In this document: one piece after another, positions 1 through 11,986 of the stretch
How the letters are laid out: each line of letters opens with the position of its first letter
Numbering within the stretch: the stretch's first letter is position 1
Assembly: GCF_022458985.1 (NCBI RefSeq)
Contig: NC_061782.1
Location: forward strand, 9,999,672-10,063,671
Length of the DNA: 64,000 bases
Reading direction: 5' to 3'
Source: Mugil cephalus
Taxonomy: Eukaryota; Chordata; Actinopteri; Mugiliformes; Mugilidae
Notes under the pieces: model-generated
Told to the model about the DNA's origin: nothing
The model's input: the letters and a program-made list of their open reading frames with translations, nothing else
Databases searched by the model: none
Position numbers and translations under genes: made by a program

Positions 1-155
1 GTTGGGGAGTCACGGACGCGCACCATGGGCTAGAACACAAAAAAAGGTGACGTCTCATGAGCTCCTACTCCGCTGGGTAACACCACATTTGTGTCTAGTC
101 ATAACAAGTAGTCATGAGAATCTGCATTAAAAAAAATTGGCCCATTATGACTTAC

Positions 156-2455
156 AGTAGCAGACTTCTCCACAGTGGCGGCAGGGAAAAGCTTGGCGGC
201 AGGCACAGTCTTGGCAGCCAGGAGCTTCATCATAGGAACGGACTTCGTAGCCGTACAGAAGCCAGCGTGGACGCAGATGTCCTTGGGTTGCTGAGGACAG
301 AAGCAAGAGATTACTTTAGGATACAAAGACCAGAGAGGAAGAAAACTAAAAATATTGCATGCTGTTTGCATAATGTGTGTTTATAATCTGCATAGAATTC
401 CACATTAGCACCCATGCAATATGCATATGATTCAGAATATATAATAAAAAAATAAAAAAAAAACCTAATGCAGCCATCTTTTACCATTACCAAACACACT
501 GGAACACACACCCATAGTGGCAAAGTGTTTACATGTGCAGTGCTGACTGTAGCATCCAACAAGGTCATCCACATTCATTACAAAAAACTCTCTTAGGGCC
601 GTGACACACCAAGCAGATGGTTGGCCATTTTCCTGGTGTCTAGTGTCTGGGACTGGTAGTTGGACCCCTGTCTGTACATTATACTACACACCAATAATGT
701 ATATTATTATTATTATTATACTGCAGACCAAATGTTAAGGAATTAGCTGACGTTTACTTTTACACAGATGCAAACCTATGCGCTAGCTGGCGCTTGGCTA
801 AAGTCTTTGCGATGTGTTCAAGTGCAACTTAATGGCCAAAATACAGACGACGTGATCCACATTGTTATTTGATGCTGGCTTGGTGTGTCCGTACCTTTAG
901 TTTACTCGTTTGCGTAAATTTAGTTGTGAGGTTCAAGCGCACATCGTCCAGTCAGAGCATACTATGAATGACAGCATGCTCGTTTGATGTGAAGCAACAG
1001 TAGAAGTTCTTACTGTAGCCTTTAAGTGTTTCCGTAAAATGCCTTGTCCCAGTGTTAAGTCATTAGCCAAACAAGCGTGTTCAAGAAAGTAGCCTTTCTT
1101 ACAATTAGATCCCCATTCACAATTCACATGCGTCTCTACTGAGTCAGGTGGGTAGTGCTAGGAGTGGACAGCACAAGAAGCAAGAGCTAAGGGTTAAAAA
1201 GCTACAGGCTGAACAGAGAGTGACCTACCTGTTCCTGGGGAGCGGCATACAAAACCCAGAGCAGGAGAAAACAGAGCAGAATGACATGGATGGAGAGGAG
1301 AAAAGTAAAGGAACACAAGCGGGAAAAAAAGTCAGAAGAATAAATTGAAAGAAAAAAAAAAAGAGAGAAGTAAGCAATTGAAAGCTTTGAGTTAACTGAA
1401 GTCAGCAGGCCAGGTGGCGCTTTGGGACTGAACATGGGCTTAGCACAACCAGTGTGTACACATTAGTTCTGATGGCAGTCACTGAGTATTAGATCATAAT
1501 GACTATTCAAATGTGCAAACAAAAGGCTTTCCTTCTTTGAATCAGTGAAGCACATAATGTGGGGGTGTCAGAAGACTTACCATGGACATGAGCTGCTCAA
1601 TAACGAGGGTACCATACTGGCCAACATACTGCTTGCACTGCAATGAAATTAAACACAGTTAATATATAGCATAGGCTGGAAAACCAACACTTAATCCATG
1701 CAGGACGCTCACCATGTCAGACATGCCTGGCCCCAACAGGTCACACTGGCTCTCAATGTTTGCAATAAGAGTGTTGATGAATGTGGAGTTGGCCTTGGCT
1801 TCGGCTTGAGCGTCGGTCAGAAACTTGATGCAGTCCTGGCAGACTGTATCACTTCCCTACAAGTGAGAGGTGTAAGATTCAGAGCCAAACATAGACATAG
1901 ACAATACCAAACAGGAGGCGGAGAACAAGATGCTGTTCACTAGGGGGAATAAACAGCGTACCTGCAGTGGAGTCTCTTGTTTGGGGGTCTCCTGCTTGGG
2001 GGCCTCCTGCTTGGTGGACTCCTGGGGATAAAGGAGCTCAGGAATATTGAGGAGGAAGGGAGACACTTGCTGGGAGAGGTCAACCAGAGGGATTTCATTT
2101 GACACGAGCTGCTCCTCGGCATGAACCGCAGCCAGGGCCGCCTGCTGAGATGTGCACAGACCCATAGCTCCACACACCACACCAGGATCCTCCTGGAAAA
2201 AAAAAAAAAAAAAAAAAAAAAAGAAAAACACAAAACATTAAGTTACTTTGAAATGCCCTCTCTTCAACTTCCCCATTTGGATGAGGAAAGTCTTCTGTAT
2301 ACAGGGTGTTGGTCGCAATCAGACGTAAAAAAAAAAAAAAAAAAAAACTCAACAGGCTGCAAGCTTCTAAGTGAGGTAAGCAATCCTTTCATTGTGTTAC
2401 TTTAAATTTACGCAGTAATCAATCAGAATTATTTATTTATTTTTATATGTATATG

Positions 2456-2492
<37 letters not shown>

Positions 2493-4545
2493 TTTTAAAA
2501 AATTAAGTTTTGTTCATACAGAGTTTATCAAGAATTGTCTTTCATTTTCACAGTTGCTGTAGCTGGTGAGAGCTTAGACAAAGACAACTAAACCAAAGGT
2601 TCCCAGTCATGAGGTTTAGTATTACACAATACCTTCTCTGTTCCCATCTAGACTTAAACTCACTTCCCCATCAATAGCCCTATTTGAGCGCATTTGCACT
2701 TTGCTCACACAGCCACTTCTGTTTTACCCGGTTTTCAAGCCAAGAGGAAGATTGGCCGTTTACTTAACATTCTCAGATGAAAGAGAGGAATAAACTGACA
2801 GACAAACCGAACTACATCATGCTTTACTCAGACTTCTGGTGGCCTCGGTGTTTTGTTAAATATGACAACCCAGAGCAATCACCACCGTGTTTCCATCTAT
2901 ATTTAAATAAGTTAAAGGTGCTCACCAATTCTCCAGTGATGATTCCAATGATGACGGGAAAGTAGTCATCCACAATCTCCTTGCACTGTGCACTCAAACT
3001 TTGTTCAGGGAGGAGCTGGCAGGCCTTCTCCAGATACCCCAGAACCTCAGACTGCATTAACACAGATATGTAGAGCTCAGTCCGGGCAAGGCGGAAAGCA
3101 AGACGTTTATCAAGGATCAACTCAGAATTTTCTTTTCCCCGTCTTACCTCAGTTGCATTTTCCTTAAGTATTCTCTCCACCACCATCAGCACCTCTTTAC
3201 ACAGGTCACATGGCACTGATTTCTGAGGCCAGACAAAATTTAAATAATGTACATGTAAGTGTACAGAATGCAAATAAGAAACTCATGCTTTTTTCTTTTT
3301 TGAATGGCAATGAATAAAAGAAAAATCCAAACTCACCATCTGTGGCTTGTTCCACACGTTCTGCTGGCAGTGAGTGACGGCCCCGCACAGAGAAGCGGTC
3401 TTTACATTCTGACACCAATAGGGGGGGCCACGAGCACACTGCTCCGTGCCCAGCAGAGGGGTTGCAACAGCTGAGAAGAAGACAAAAAAAAAAAGATTTC
3501 ATAAATGATACCGTTTTAGTGTAACAGCACAAATGGAAATGGGAAACTGGGACTTCTGCATTTGTTTCTCCATCATCAGAAAACCAGTAAACAGTAACTT
3601 TCTCTTATCTTGTAGTTCTGGAAAGGCTAGTTTAGTGGAAGTTAATTTTTTTTTTTCATCGTGCCTTGTGATTCTTCCCCTAGAAGTGTATATTAAAGAT
3701 TGGCTTCCTCAAAACAAAAAGGGAGGAAGTTGATGACAAGCTGATAGAGATCATCAGGTTTAATTTTAACAACACTGGTGAGAAAGAAGACAGAGCGTCA
3801 ATCTAAAGTCTGTCAGCGGAGTTTCAAGAAGCCTTTAATATTTAATAAAGGTTTATTTTCATGTTTCAGTAAAGGCATTGACTTGTCAATCACCCCTCAG
3901 TCAGTCATAGTCATCTCTTACACCAGCTTTGACCTGACAAGTCAGCCTAATAAAGTGGTTCCTGACACTTCAAGTCGTGACCCCTTCATCCTTGTGAAAC
4001 ATCCCAGAAAAGAGGTTTCTTTTTGCCCTTAGGTGCAACTGGCTAGATCGCTTCAAACATGATTGCTAAGAAGCATTTGCATATGCCTTTGAATTAGGTT
4101 TGGTCATCAGTACATACCAATCTGTAACTGTAAACTGTATATGAAAGGGGAAGTTGTTATTTGCATAGGGACCACGATTGCAGAAGTGAGCATTAGTAAG
4201 TAGAATAAATATATTTATTTCTTTTGGGTCCAAGAGGACATTCAGTTGTTCTCTTTTAGTGAAGTGAAATAAAGAGATGTGGGAAAGTACCCAGCAGACT
4301 GAAGCAATGCTTTCGTTTTTCTCTGTTAATCTTTGATTAAGAGACTGCTACAGATCTCTTCACATATCTAAAAAGAAAAAAAATAATAAATAAATACAAC
4401 ACTATAAAAACTATAATGGCAGTGACAGGTTGGGTTGCCGCCTCTGTCCTGTTCCACAGGCAGGTTGAGGAGATTTCAGGCCATAAGACAACGCCTCCCT
4501 GTGAGTAACCAGCTGGACTGTGGTCATTGCTGATACTACTGTGTC

Positions 4546-4578
<33 letters not shown>

Positions 4579-6388
4579 ATAATAACTTAAATATCTTTCA
4601 TATTGGTTCCTAAGTGATGAAGCTACTGGATACTGAATTTCCCTAGGGACAAATAAAATATCTATCTATTAATAATCTTATATATGCATAAACAGGCTAC
4701 GTTATTAAGGATATTAACTGTTCAAGATACAAGAGTCACCCGAGGCCTGTGTATGGACTTTGGTGATAACATCCAAGGAACCTTCAGCCGCCCTCCGTAG
4801 CTCACTCCCACCCTCTACATGAGTCACATGAGCAGTCTGACAAAATAACAAGCTGTTCCCATGAAGACAGACTGTTCCAGCGAGGGCTGACGTCTCTGCA
4901 CACGGTTTTAAAGAACGCAGTAGTGCAGTGTGTTTACAGCCAACAACACACCACAGCTTCAAACTGTTGTAAAAATTTCCAACAGACAAAGAGTTGTTCG
5001 AAAACAGGAAAATGGTTTTCCTTGAACTCAGACAAATTCATTCTACGCGTCTCCGCTGACTCACTTTTCTATGACTGTAGTCATCAAAAACTGAGTGATC
5101 AACATCATCACATGACAAAGTGAAGCACAGACCTATTTAAATGACATTCAGCCTAGATTGGTCAGCATCAGCAGATGAGGGATGTGCAACATTTTAATTT
5201 TATCAAGCTCCACATTACTAGAAAGCACACGTTGAACAATGTGACTTAACTTGTGGCTGAGGAAAAATCTTCAAACTAATGCATGCAATTGTGTGGAAAT
5301 GCAAAGAAGTCATTACCTCAAATACGGTTTTAATCAGAAGCCTGAGGGAAGCTAAGCACTAAATACACAAAACACAAACGGCACATTATGAAGGAAAACA
5401 CATTTCTAAAGGGCTACCAGATAGCACGGCTGCCCTCCCTGATAAGAAGTAAACAAATGACATGCACGTCTGATCCATATTCCAAATGCCACAAGACCAA
5501 GCCAACAATATGTAACAGTATAAATAGACAAGTGGTGTGTGAGCTATGCATATCTCCATGAGGGCAGAGATAACCAGTAGATTTCACTGACCCAGTTTGG
5601 TTTAAACATGAAACCCTAAAACAGGGCCATAAAACCACTTCGTGATAACAGTCAGCAAGGAGACAAATGCATGTTCAATTATAAAAAATATACAGTCCGA
5701 TGACATGCTGAAATGAAAACGGGTCATCGTGATTAAAACTAACGTTATACAACTACAGCAAAAGGTCAGCATCATAAACGGGGAAACATGTCCGATTAGA
5801 AAACACTAACCGAAACCGATATGTAAATTAGCTAACGTCGGTTAGCTCGTTTAGGGACTGTCCGGCTAACTTTTGTAGGTTCTTGTTGATTGCCAAGAAT
5901 TACAATTACGAGAACAAAGTGTTTATCTTGGGCTAACGCAGTAGTAAATACATATTTAGTGAAGTTGGTCAACTTGTGTCGGGTAGCTTTAGCCGAGCCG
6001 TTACTAAGGCCAACGGGCCAACAATAACGCCTCTAAACCACAACGCCACACGGTTAATAGCAGACTAAATACTGCCTGTATTTAGCGTTAACATCATTTC
6101 AACAAAACACTACGACCAAACGATTTATTTTTTATGATCAAACAGTAGATAGAAACCTGCGACCACCATTAAAAGTGGACTTGTTTACCAAAGCTAGCGC
6201 CACTTGAAACGCTTCCGCTTCCCGATGTTGAAACGCAGTTCGTTACACAACCAAATAGCTCCTCAGCGTGAAAACAACAACCTGTCCTAACCACGTTCAA
6301 AATCATGTAAAACGCATTTTTTTATTTTGTGCTTCTTTCGAGAGCCGACGTTACCTGTAGACACGAAAAGGAGAGTTAGGAGCATCAT
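156..6388 (-). CDS. psap: prosaposin, 5' part of gene (8 coding exons, 3' end outside window)
   Basis: Precursor of the saposins, small lysosomal activators of sphingolipid hydrolases. Coding exons read on the minus strand: 6388-6355, 3470-3337, 3222-3148, 3051-2926, 2192-1962, 1856-1713, 1637-1581, 290-156; all have AG/GT borders and the phases join to 312 codons without a stop. Exon 1 gives a hydrophobic signal peptide start ([11 protein letters not shown]). Exon 2 holds an N-terminal saposin-A-type domain ([19 protein letters not shown], then WNKP). Exons 3-5 form the first saposin B domain ([12 protein letters not shown] glycosylation site, [21 protein letters not shown]). A KQE/TPK linker in exon 5 is followed by the second saposin domain in exons 6-8 ([11 protein letters not shown] site, [17 protein letters not shown]). 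The exon 3/4 intron is about 96 bp. Start: first of two consecutive ATGs. The domain order matches prosaposin, which normally has four saposins; the last two must lie to the left. Confidence 0.95.
2197..2222. repeat. A26 homopolymer (T26 on psap strand) abutting an exon acceptor
   Basis: Twenty-six A on the plus strand; on the psap strand this is a T run ending directly at the CCAG acceptor of psap exon 5 (exon starts at 2192). It serves as the polypyrimidine tract and also makes spurious F- and K-rich reading frames. A second long A run lies near 2327-2346. Confidence 0.9.
2445..2491. repeat. (TA)n(TG)n microsatellite
   Basis: Alternating TA/TG bases inside the psap intron between exons 4 and 5. 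No other signal is seen in this intron apart from the A runs. Confidence 0.9.
4549..4576. repeat. (GT)14 microsatellite in psap intron 1
   Basis: Pure GT dinucleotide run inside the 2.9 kb first psap intron (3471-6354). The rest of that intron shows no coding signal, only the retrotransposon tail just downstream. Confidence 0.9.
4605..4671 (+). mobile_element. 3' end of a fish non-LTR retrotransposon (decayed)
   Basis: The segment ends with AATTTCCCTAGGGAC, AATAAAATATC and TATCTATT. The order 'aatttccc…gggac/aataaa/(tatc)n' is the common 3' terminus of Rex1/L2-like LINE copies in teleosts. Only the tail is recognisable and nothing upstream reads as reverse transcriptase. Confidence 0.55.
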
Positions 6389-6510
6389 GACTCCGCTGTT
6401 TTCCGGCTGGTCTGTTTGGGTGAAGCTGATCTGAGACTAGAGCACTGCAATGCAGAACGAGGGCGTGTTGAGCCTTTATGGTGGCTCACAGTCAGGTGAC
6501 TCCTCCACCA

Positions 6511-6520
6511 GACATGTGAC
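6511..6520 (-). promoter_or_regulatory. CLEAR/E-box-like site upstream of psap
   Basis: On the psap strand the bases read GTCACATGTC, eight of ten matching the CLEAR consensus GTCACGTGAC bound by TFEB/TFE3 at lysosomal genes. It lies about 125 bases upstream of the psap ATG. A second E-box (CAGGTG) is at 6493-6498. Lysosomal genes, prosaposin among them, are commonly controlled by TFEB; that this particular site is used is inference. Confidence 0.3.
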
Positions 6521-7486
6521 TGCTGCTCAGTCAGCAGGGCAGCAGGGGTCACTACTTCCAAAGAGGAGAAGATCAAGAGCACACACATGTTCATATAACA
6601 ATAATATATCTTACAAATTTCATACACCATTTATACTTGCAGTTAGCGTCAAACCAGAAGTGTATTAAGCAGTAAGTGCACGTAGCATAAATACTGTATA
6701 GGTATATAAGCAGTATAGTACAGGTTGTTTTTCGTAGCATTTGGATTTACAGGAGAGTGAGCAAAATATACACAATGATTGGCTGAGGTTCTATGAATAA
6801 TATATATATCTGGATTTGCGCGTGAAAAGGAAGTAGACTATGAACAGGAATTGTAACATAGAAAATGTGGATAAAGTGAGCATTAAACAGTGCATGAATA
6901 ATGACCAGTAGCTACCTAATGTTAGTAAACTAGGGCAATATTTGTTATGCAACAAATTATAATAAGTATAATATAAGTAAGTATAATATATAAGTGTGTG
7001 TGGTTTACTTCTACGTACTCCTTTTTTGAACAGATGGGCTGTGTCTCTGTTAATGTTTTTTTGTTTTTGTTAGTTTTATAATCATATTTTCTTTTGTATG
7101 TATAATGTTCATAAAGTTCGACATAAATTTAATTTATTCATATGCTTACGTGTTTAATTTATACATATATATTGTGAATATGCAGATATCTATACATTTA
7201 TTTTTTATTTTTTTACTTTTTGTTTACTCGTGATTCCCCTTTCTATGTAAAGATGCTACTGGATCACCAATGCCAACAACTTTTGTAAATTTGTTCATAA
7301 TGATAATTATGTACATATGTTGATTACACTGTTTTCCATTTTATTTTACTAGTATGTTAAAATAATATTTGTATAGTAATCCTTATTTTTTTATACTTAT
7401 TTTTTCATTCTAATTTTAATCTAATCTTATTTTCTTTCACCTTTATTTTTACTTGTGGATTTTAAGAGTGGTTCTTTTATGTGCAA

Positions 7487-7549
7487 CTGTGACCAAGTAA
7501 TTTCCCTTGTGGCTCATTAAAGTATCTGTCTATCTATCCAAGTGCTATG
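7487..7549 (+). mobile_element. 3' tail of a fish LINE copy
   Basis: Reads GTAATTTCCCTTGTGGCTCA, then TTAAAGTATC and TGTCTATCTATCC. This is the typical terminus of Rex1/L2-like teleost retrotransposons, with an (ATCT)n end. The body is not recognisable. Confidence 0.6.
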
Positions 7550-9660
7550 CATAGTAATCTGTGAGTTTTTAAGTGATGATATCCGAAGTGGATTCGTTAT
7601 GTATGGTATGCCGAGTGCTTGTGCATTGCTGCTGCAACAGTGAAATTCCCTACTCAAAAATTAAAAAGTATCTAAGTGCCATGAACATCCAGTGGTGCTA
7701 ATATAACTCTAAATAAAATGTATAGTTATCTTAAAAGGCACTAAGAATAAATAGTGCTTTCTAAACACTGAAATAAAACAGTTAAATTGTCCATAAAAGC
7801 ACAGATTACCTCTATGTTGAGATTAAACCTGACCCAGACAAAGCTGAATTACTCAACATACAACGTGAAGGCATTTATGCTGTGTAAGGTAAAGACAACT
7901 AACAAAGGTCACCAGTACTAAGAAAGTTCCCAATAAACGTAAGTTAACGTTGGATCTGTTAAAACCACGTAAAAAAAAAAGGTCATAAGTGCAAAACCTA
8001 CGACCGGAATAAAGGAATAAAATAGGGAACTAAAATTTTCTCCTCACATGATTGAACATCACGTGGAACATAATGTCATAAATCTTAACAATGAAAAATC
8101 AAAGACATTTACAATAGAAAAAAGTAGTTTATTGTGACATATGACATTTAAATTTAGGCCAACCACTGTAGAAAAGGTCAAGAGAGGAAGAATCACAATC
8201 TTCTGGATACGAGCAGTGAAAGTCTGTAAAACAAAAGGGAAGAAACATGACACACGGTTAAGTACACTCAGTACAGTGTGTTCCCATTAACAGAAGTTGA
8301 AGGACGCAGAGTTGTTACATTTTTATCAAATTTATATAACTATTGTATTAAACAGTTATATCAATATTTGATTTTTTTTTTAAAATGCTGTACTTCACTA
8401 ATAATTTTTTTCATAAAGACCAAAAGTATTTCTGCCAAAAATGTGTAGATTTGTATTGTATTCCAACAGACAGACATGTGTTTCAGGTTGGTATAAAACA
8501 GTCACACTTGATTTAAAAAAAGGGCGTGTGGGGAAGCAAGCATTTTAAAAGGGAAAGCTGAGATTGATTTTAAGAGTTAGTTTCACAGTTATTCAAAAAA
8601 AATGTTGGCTTTAAACATTTTGGGGGAAAAAAAACACTTTTGGACTAGATGATTACAGCTGATGTTGGTAATGAAAATTATGCAAAATTTTACGAGCCAC
8701 AAATCTCGCTTGTGCACGCAAGTGAAACGTGGTATTTTACCATGACATTAGCAAACAGGATGTGATACTGAAAAATCTTCTGGTAAAAATACTGCAAGTC
8801 TTTCTCCAGATTTATACTTTTAATGTGCCTGTCACTGAATCACCAAGTCCATTCATTTTTTCAATTCAACAGATATTGCAGCCTATATTACTCTCCGTAA
8901 TACACATTAACAGTTTTTCATCACAAAGAGACTATAACATTTTACCATTATTTACATTACTTCTACTACCTGTGGTCATAATCTTAAACCTAAAACACCT
9001 AAGCAGTTCAATAATTTCTTCCCAAAGCAGCCTTTGATTGAGACGAGCGTATCCATCCACACTGACAGGGAGATTTTTCAAGTTTTATTTTACCCATCAG
9101 TGATATTTAGCAGTACAACAGAAAAGTTGCAGTGTATTAAAGCTACAGTAAAGAACTTTTGTCCCCCCTTCTGGCCGTGAGAGCCATTACACAAACTGTT
9201 TACGCGTGTTGTATGATGTCTAGCTCCAACAATGGCAAGAAGCCACACCTGCCTTTGGGGTAATCCATCCTCTGAATTGAAAGTTTGATTTTAGCTGTGG
9301 CATCAGAAACAAGGTTTCTATTCCATTGCTCCTGACCAGCAACCCAAGTTACATTAGTAACTCTTCAAGTATTCTCTTCACGCACCTAATCGATGAAACT
9401 CTCCATGCATTTACAGTTTAATTAAGCATGATCTTAATTAAACTATTGGTCAAATACCTGGTGAACATAATTAGTTTTATGTCGTAGATTAAAATGCTGT
9501 ATATTTTGGACTTAAATCATCAGTTTGATATTTGCCTTCAATTATAACAGGTGTGTCTTTGGTTGTCTATTTCACTAAAGAATCTTAGTAGTTTACAGCA
9601 GCACAACAGCACCGTGTGGTTTAATTTACTGATGACACCTGGTCCATTCCTTACATTGAG

Positions 9661-9993
9661 TCAGTGTTGGGGGCCACAGCATTTTCTATCGGGGACCTGG
9701 TCGTCCTTCTTCAGCACGGTGGGCCTCACCACGTCGATATCACGGTGAAGGTGATCCTGTAGCTCAATGAGGATATTGGGAGCCGAGTAGAAGTCAATCA
9801 AAAAGTAGGCCCCTCTGGTGTGCCTCTCGTTGTGTTTGGTCATCTTGTAGGGCAGCTGTCTCTCTCCAAGGTTCTCCAGGTTTCTCACAACGGCGCCCCG
9901 CTCCATTAAAGTCTCCACTGTCCGCCGCAGACAAGCCGCCATCTCCGGCCGCTGCATCGCCTTCAAGATGAGGGCCAGCTCGTACCGAGGCAT
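9661..9993 (-). CDS. mrps6: mitochondrial small ribosomal subunit protein bS6m, intronless
   Basis: A 110-residue protein of the bS6 family, a component of the 28S mitoribosomal subunit in the matrix. The start [17 protein letters not shown] is the characteristic MRPS6 N-terminus, and the bS6 ferredoxin-like fold motifs follow: [38 protein letters not shown]. The C-terminus is CCGPQH, shorter than the mammalian protein. The frame extends 12 codons upstream of this ATG, but family homology favours the internal Met at 9993. The whole protein is in one uninterrupted exon, whereas mammalian MRPS6 is split by introns; it may be a retrogene or simply a differently organised fish gene. No poly(A) remnant is visible downstream. 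It faces away from nolc1, with its 5' end near the inverted-repeat arm at 10112. Confidence 0.9.
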   Translation of the reverse strand: MPRYELALILKAMQRPEMAACLRRTVETLMERGAVVRNLENLGERQLPYKMTKHNERHTRGAYFLIDFYSAPNILIELQDHLHRDIDVVRPTVLKKDDQVPDRKCCGPQH

Positions 9994-10111
9994 AGCTCTG
10001 GTGAAGTGATCCCAAACACACGCTTTCAAGTTACCTATCAGTAGGTTGTCATTGCCACTGTGCTCAGTTCAAAGGCGGCCATGTTATTATACCACGAGGG
10101 ACAGAGACGAT

Positions 10112-10472
10112 GACGTAAAAATCAAGCGCCGGACTTGTCAACAATAACTTTGACTAAATGCGAAAAATAAAAGAACGACGAATACATCTGAGAAACCGAA
10201 GCAGTAAATAAATCTAATTTAATCACCGTAATATTTTATTTATTATTTAATTTTATACGTGATGCGTAAATCCGTATATATATACACGAGCTGCCGCATT
10301 CAGGCTTGTCAGACACGTCAGCGCAGCCGCCATCTTGAGCAGGGATTCTGACCAGCGGTCAGGTCGCAGTCAATGCATTTGACTGACAAAGATGTCATAC
10401 TTTTATACTGTTTACGGATGTTTCCGTGAAAGAAACACCCATACCAAGCAACAAAAAACATTCTACAAGTGA
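10112..10472 (+). repeat. left arm of a large inverted repeat
   Basis: Bases from GACGTAAAAATC to TTCTACAAGTGA are matched in inverse orientation by 12253-12633. Shared blocks include GCGCCGGACTTGTCAA, AATCTAATTTAATCACCGTA, TGCCGCATTCAG, GCCGCCATCTTG and CATACCAAGCAACAAAAAAC. The arms differ by scattered substitutions and small indels. The arm begins about 120 bases upstream of the mrps6 start codon, so it may contribute to that promoter. Confidence 0.85.
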
Positions 10473-10687
10473 CAAGATTTTTTAAATATGCTGCCCCGCG
10501 CAAGAAATACAGTAAATGTATTATTATCAGCCTAAATCCTAACAAGGTGCGTGTGCGCCTCCAAGATTACTAGATTTTTATGCTACATTGAGGCTAATCT
10601 TTAGAATCAGAATCAGAAAAAAAAATATTTATCCCCTAAGGGCAATTAAGAGGGCGAAGAGAGGTACATAAAAATAAGAGGAAGAGA

Positions 10688-10756
10688 GCGGCGGTACGGT
10701 GGTAAACGCAAATTCATCCCAGCGAGAAGGCTCGGGTTCGAGTCAAGCTCGAACCT
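10688..10756 (+). mobile_element. tRNA-derived SINE fragment
   Basis: A partial copy of the element at 11181: GCGGCGGTACGGTGGT, then CAGCGAGAAGG and GGTTCGAGTCA, the last resembling a B box of an internal RNA polymerase III promoter. Truncated on the 3' side. Confidence 0.5.
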
Positions 10757-11180
10757 TGTTAGGATGTACCCTGATAATGATACATTTCTACTCCGGTTTA
10801 ATTATTATGTTGACGTGTTTGATAAATACAAATCTGACGTGAACTGCTGCAAAAGTAAGTGCACTTCCGGGATTACTACATTATCATGCTACATTGAGGC
10901 TAATCGTGTACAACTTGTACTGCCACAACATTCCACTTCAGTATTTTTTGTACATCTTAACGAGTTTCGAGTCAAACCTTAATAATAACAATAATAAACT
11001 TTAATGATACATTTTACTCCGGTTTAATTATTATGTTGACGTGTTTGATAAGTACAAGAAAGAAATCTGACTTCCGGGATTACTACATTATCACGCTACA
11101 TTGAGGCTAATCTTGTACAATTTATACTGCCACAATATTCAATATTTCAGGATTTATGGTATTTACTGTGATTCTGGTAC

Positions 11181-11358
11181 GGGCGGCACAGCGGCATGGT
11201 GGTTAGCACCAATGCCACCCAGCGAGAGAGTCCGGGTTCGAGTCCAGGTCGAACCGACGGGTTTATCTCATATGCGGGTGGAGTTTGCATGTTCTCCCTG
11301 TGTCTGCGTGGGTTTCTCCCGGATACTCCGGTTTCCTCCCACACCTCAAAGACATGTT
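11181..11358 (+). mobile_element. tRNA-derived SINE-like element
   Basis: Begins GGGCGGCACAGCGGCATGG. An A-box-like TGGTTAGCAC is at 11200-11209 and a B-box GGTTCGAGTCC at 11235-11245, followed by the widespread teleost sequence GAGTTTGCATGTTCTCCC and GTTTCCTCCCACACC. The A/B spacing fits an RNA polymerase III promoter of tRNA origin. I cannot name the subfamily. Confidence 0.65.
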
Positions 11359-11495
11359 GTTAGGGAAAAGTAAAATAAAACTTTTTTTTTTTAATTATTT
11401 ATTTACTTGACCACTTGACAGATGTGTTGCAAAAGTATGTGCACCTACAGGATTACTACATTTTTATGCTACATTGAGGCTAATCTTGTACACAA

Positions 11496-11545
11496 CAGCC
11501 TCCCAGCCAGAAGGTCCGAGTTCGAGTCCAGCTCGGGCGGCATCC
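11496..11545 (+). mobile_element. tRNA-derived SINE fragment
   Basis: Contains CAGCCAGAAGGTCCGAGTTC and GAGTCCAGCTCGG, matching the central B-box part of the copy at 11181. Truncated at both ends. Confidence 0.45.
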
Positions 11546-11718
11546 CCGAACCGTGTTAGGATGTACGCTGATAATAATACATTTTACTCTCGTTTAATTA
11601 TTATGTTGATGTCTTTGATAAATACAAGAAAGAAATCTGACGCGAACTGCTGCAGAAGTAAGTGCACTTCCGGGATTACTACATTATCATGCTAGATTGA
11701 GGCTAATCTTGTACGCGC

Positions 11719-11720
<2 letters not shown>

Positions 11721-11759
<39 letters not shown>
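11721..11759. repeat. (AC)n microsatellite
   Basis: Pure AC run of about 39 bases at the end of the third direct-repeat unit. Confidence 0.9.
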
Positions 11760-11763
<4 letters not shown>

Positions 11764-11986
11764 GTTCATCAATGTGAATATAAAAACGATTAATCAAATC
11801 AGTTAAATGTAAACGTTAGTGCTCTTTATTCAGAAAACCTTCATGTCACATCTACATTTCAGGGTCTGGTTATTATTGACACAGATTAAATGTTAAATAT
11901 AAATATTTCAAAACATATCACCACAGTAACAGTGTATAGACGCGTGTACGCGTTTAGACGTGAATGTGTACACGCGTGTACATGCG

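Larger units (their letters stand above)
6450..9660. other. psap-mrps6 intergenic region
   Basis: AT-rich DNA between the psap promoter and the 3' end of mrps6. Short frames here lack splice context and family resemblance. A LINE tail sits at 7487-7549. An ATTAAA signal for the minus-strand mrps6 transcript is present at about 9620-9625 (TTTAAT on plus) and an AATAAA near 9083-9088, so the mrps6 3'UTR lies in the right part of this stretch. I see nothing else. Confidence 0.6.
10774..11715 (+). repeat. direct repeat family, three main copies
   Basis: A unit starting GATAATGATACATTT and running through TTTAATTATTATGTTGACG, TTCCGGGATTACTACATTAT, TGCTACATTGAGGCTAATC to a GTAC-rich end occurs at about 10774-10960, 11003-11150 and 11567-11715. 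Partial copies are at about 10557-10600 and 11420-11493. The copies alternate with tRNA-derived SINE pieces, suggesting repeated insertion or duplication of one composite unit. Short open frames here have no recognisable product. Confidence 0.75.

Noticed and set aside
2095..2352. F-rich minus-strand frames near psap exon 5
   Set aside because: Produced by the A26 and A20 runs; only the frame containing the saposin exon is real.
11101..11373. Open frames over the SINE at 11181
   Set aside because: The bases are a tRNA-derived repeat with A and B boxes; a true tRNA gene is also unlikely because no cloverleaf with paired acceptor stem is seen.
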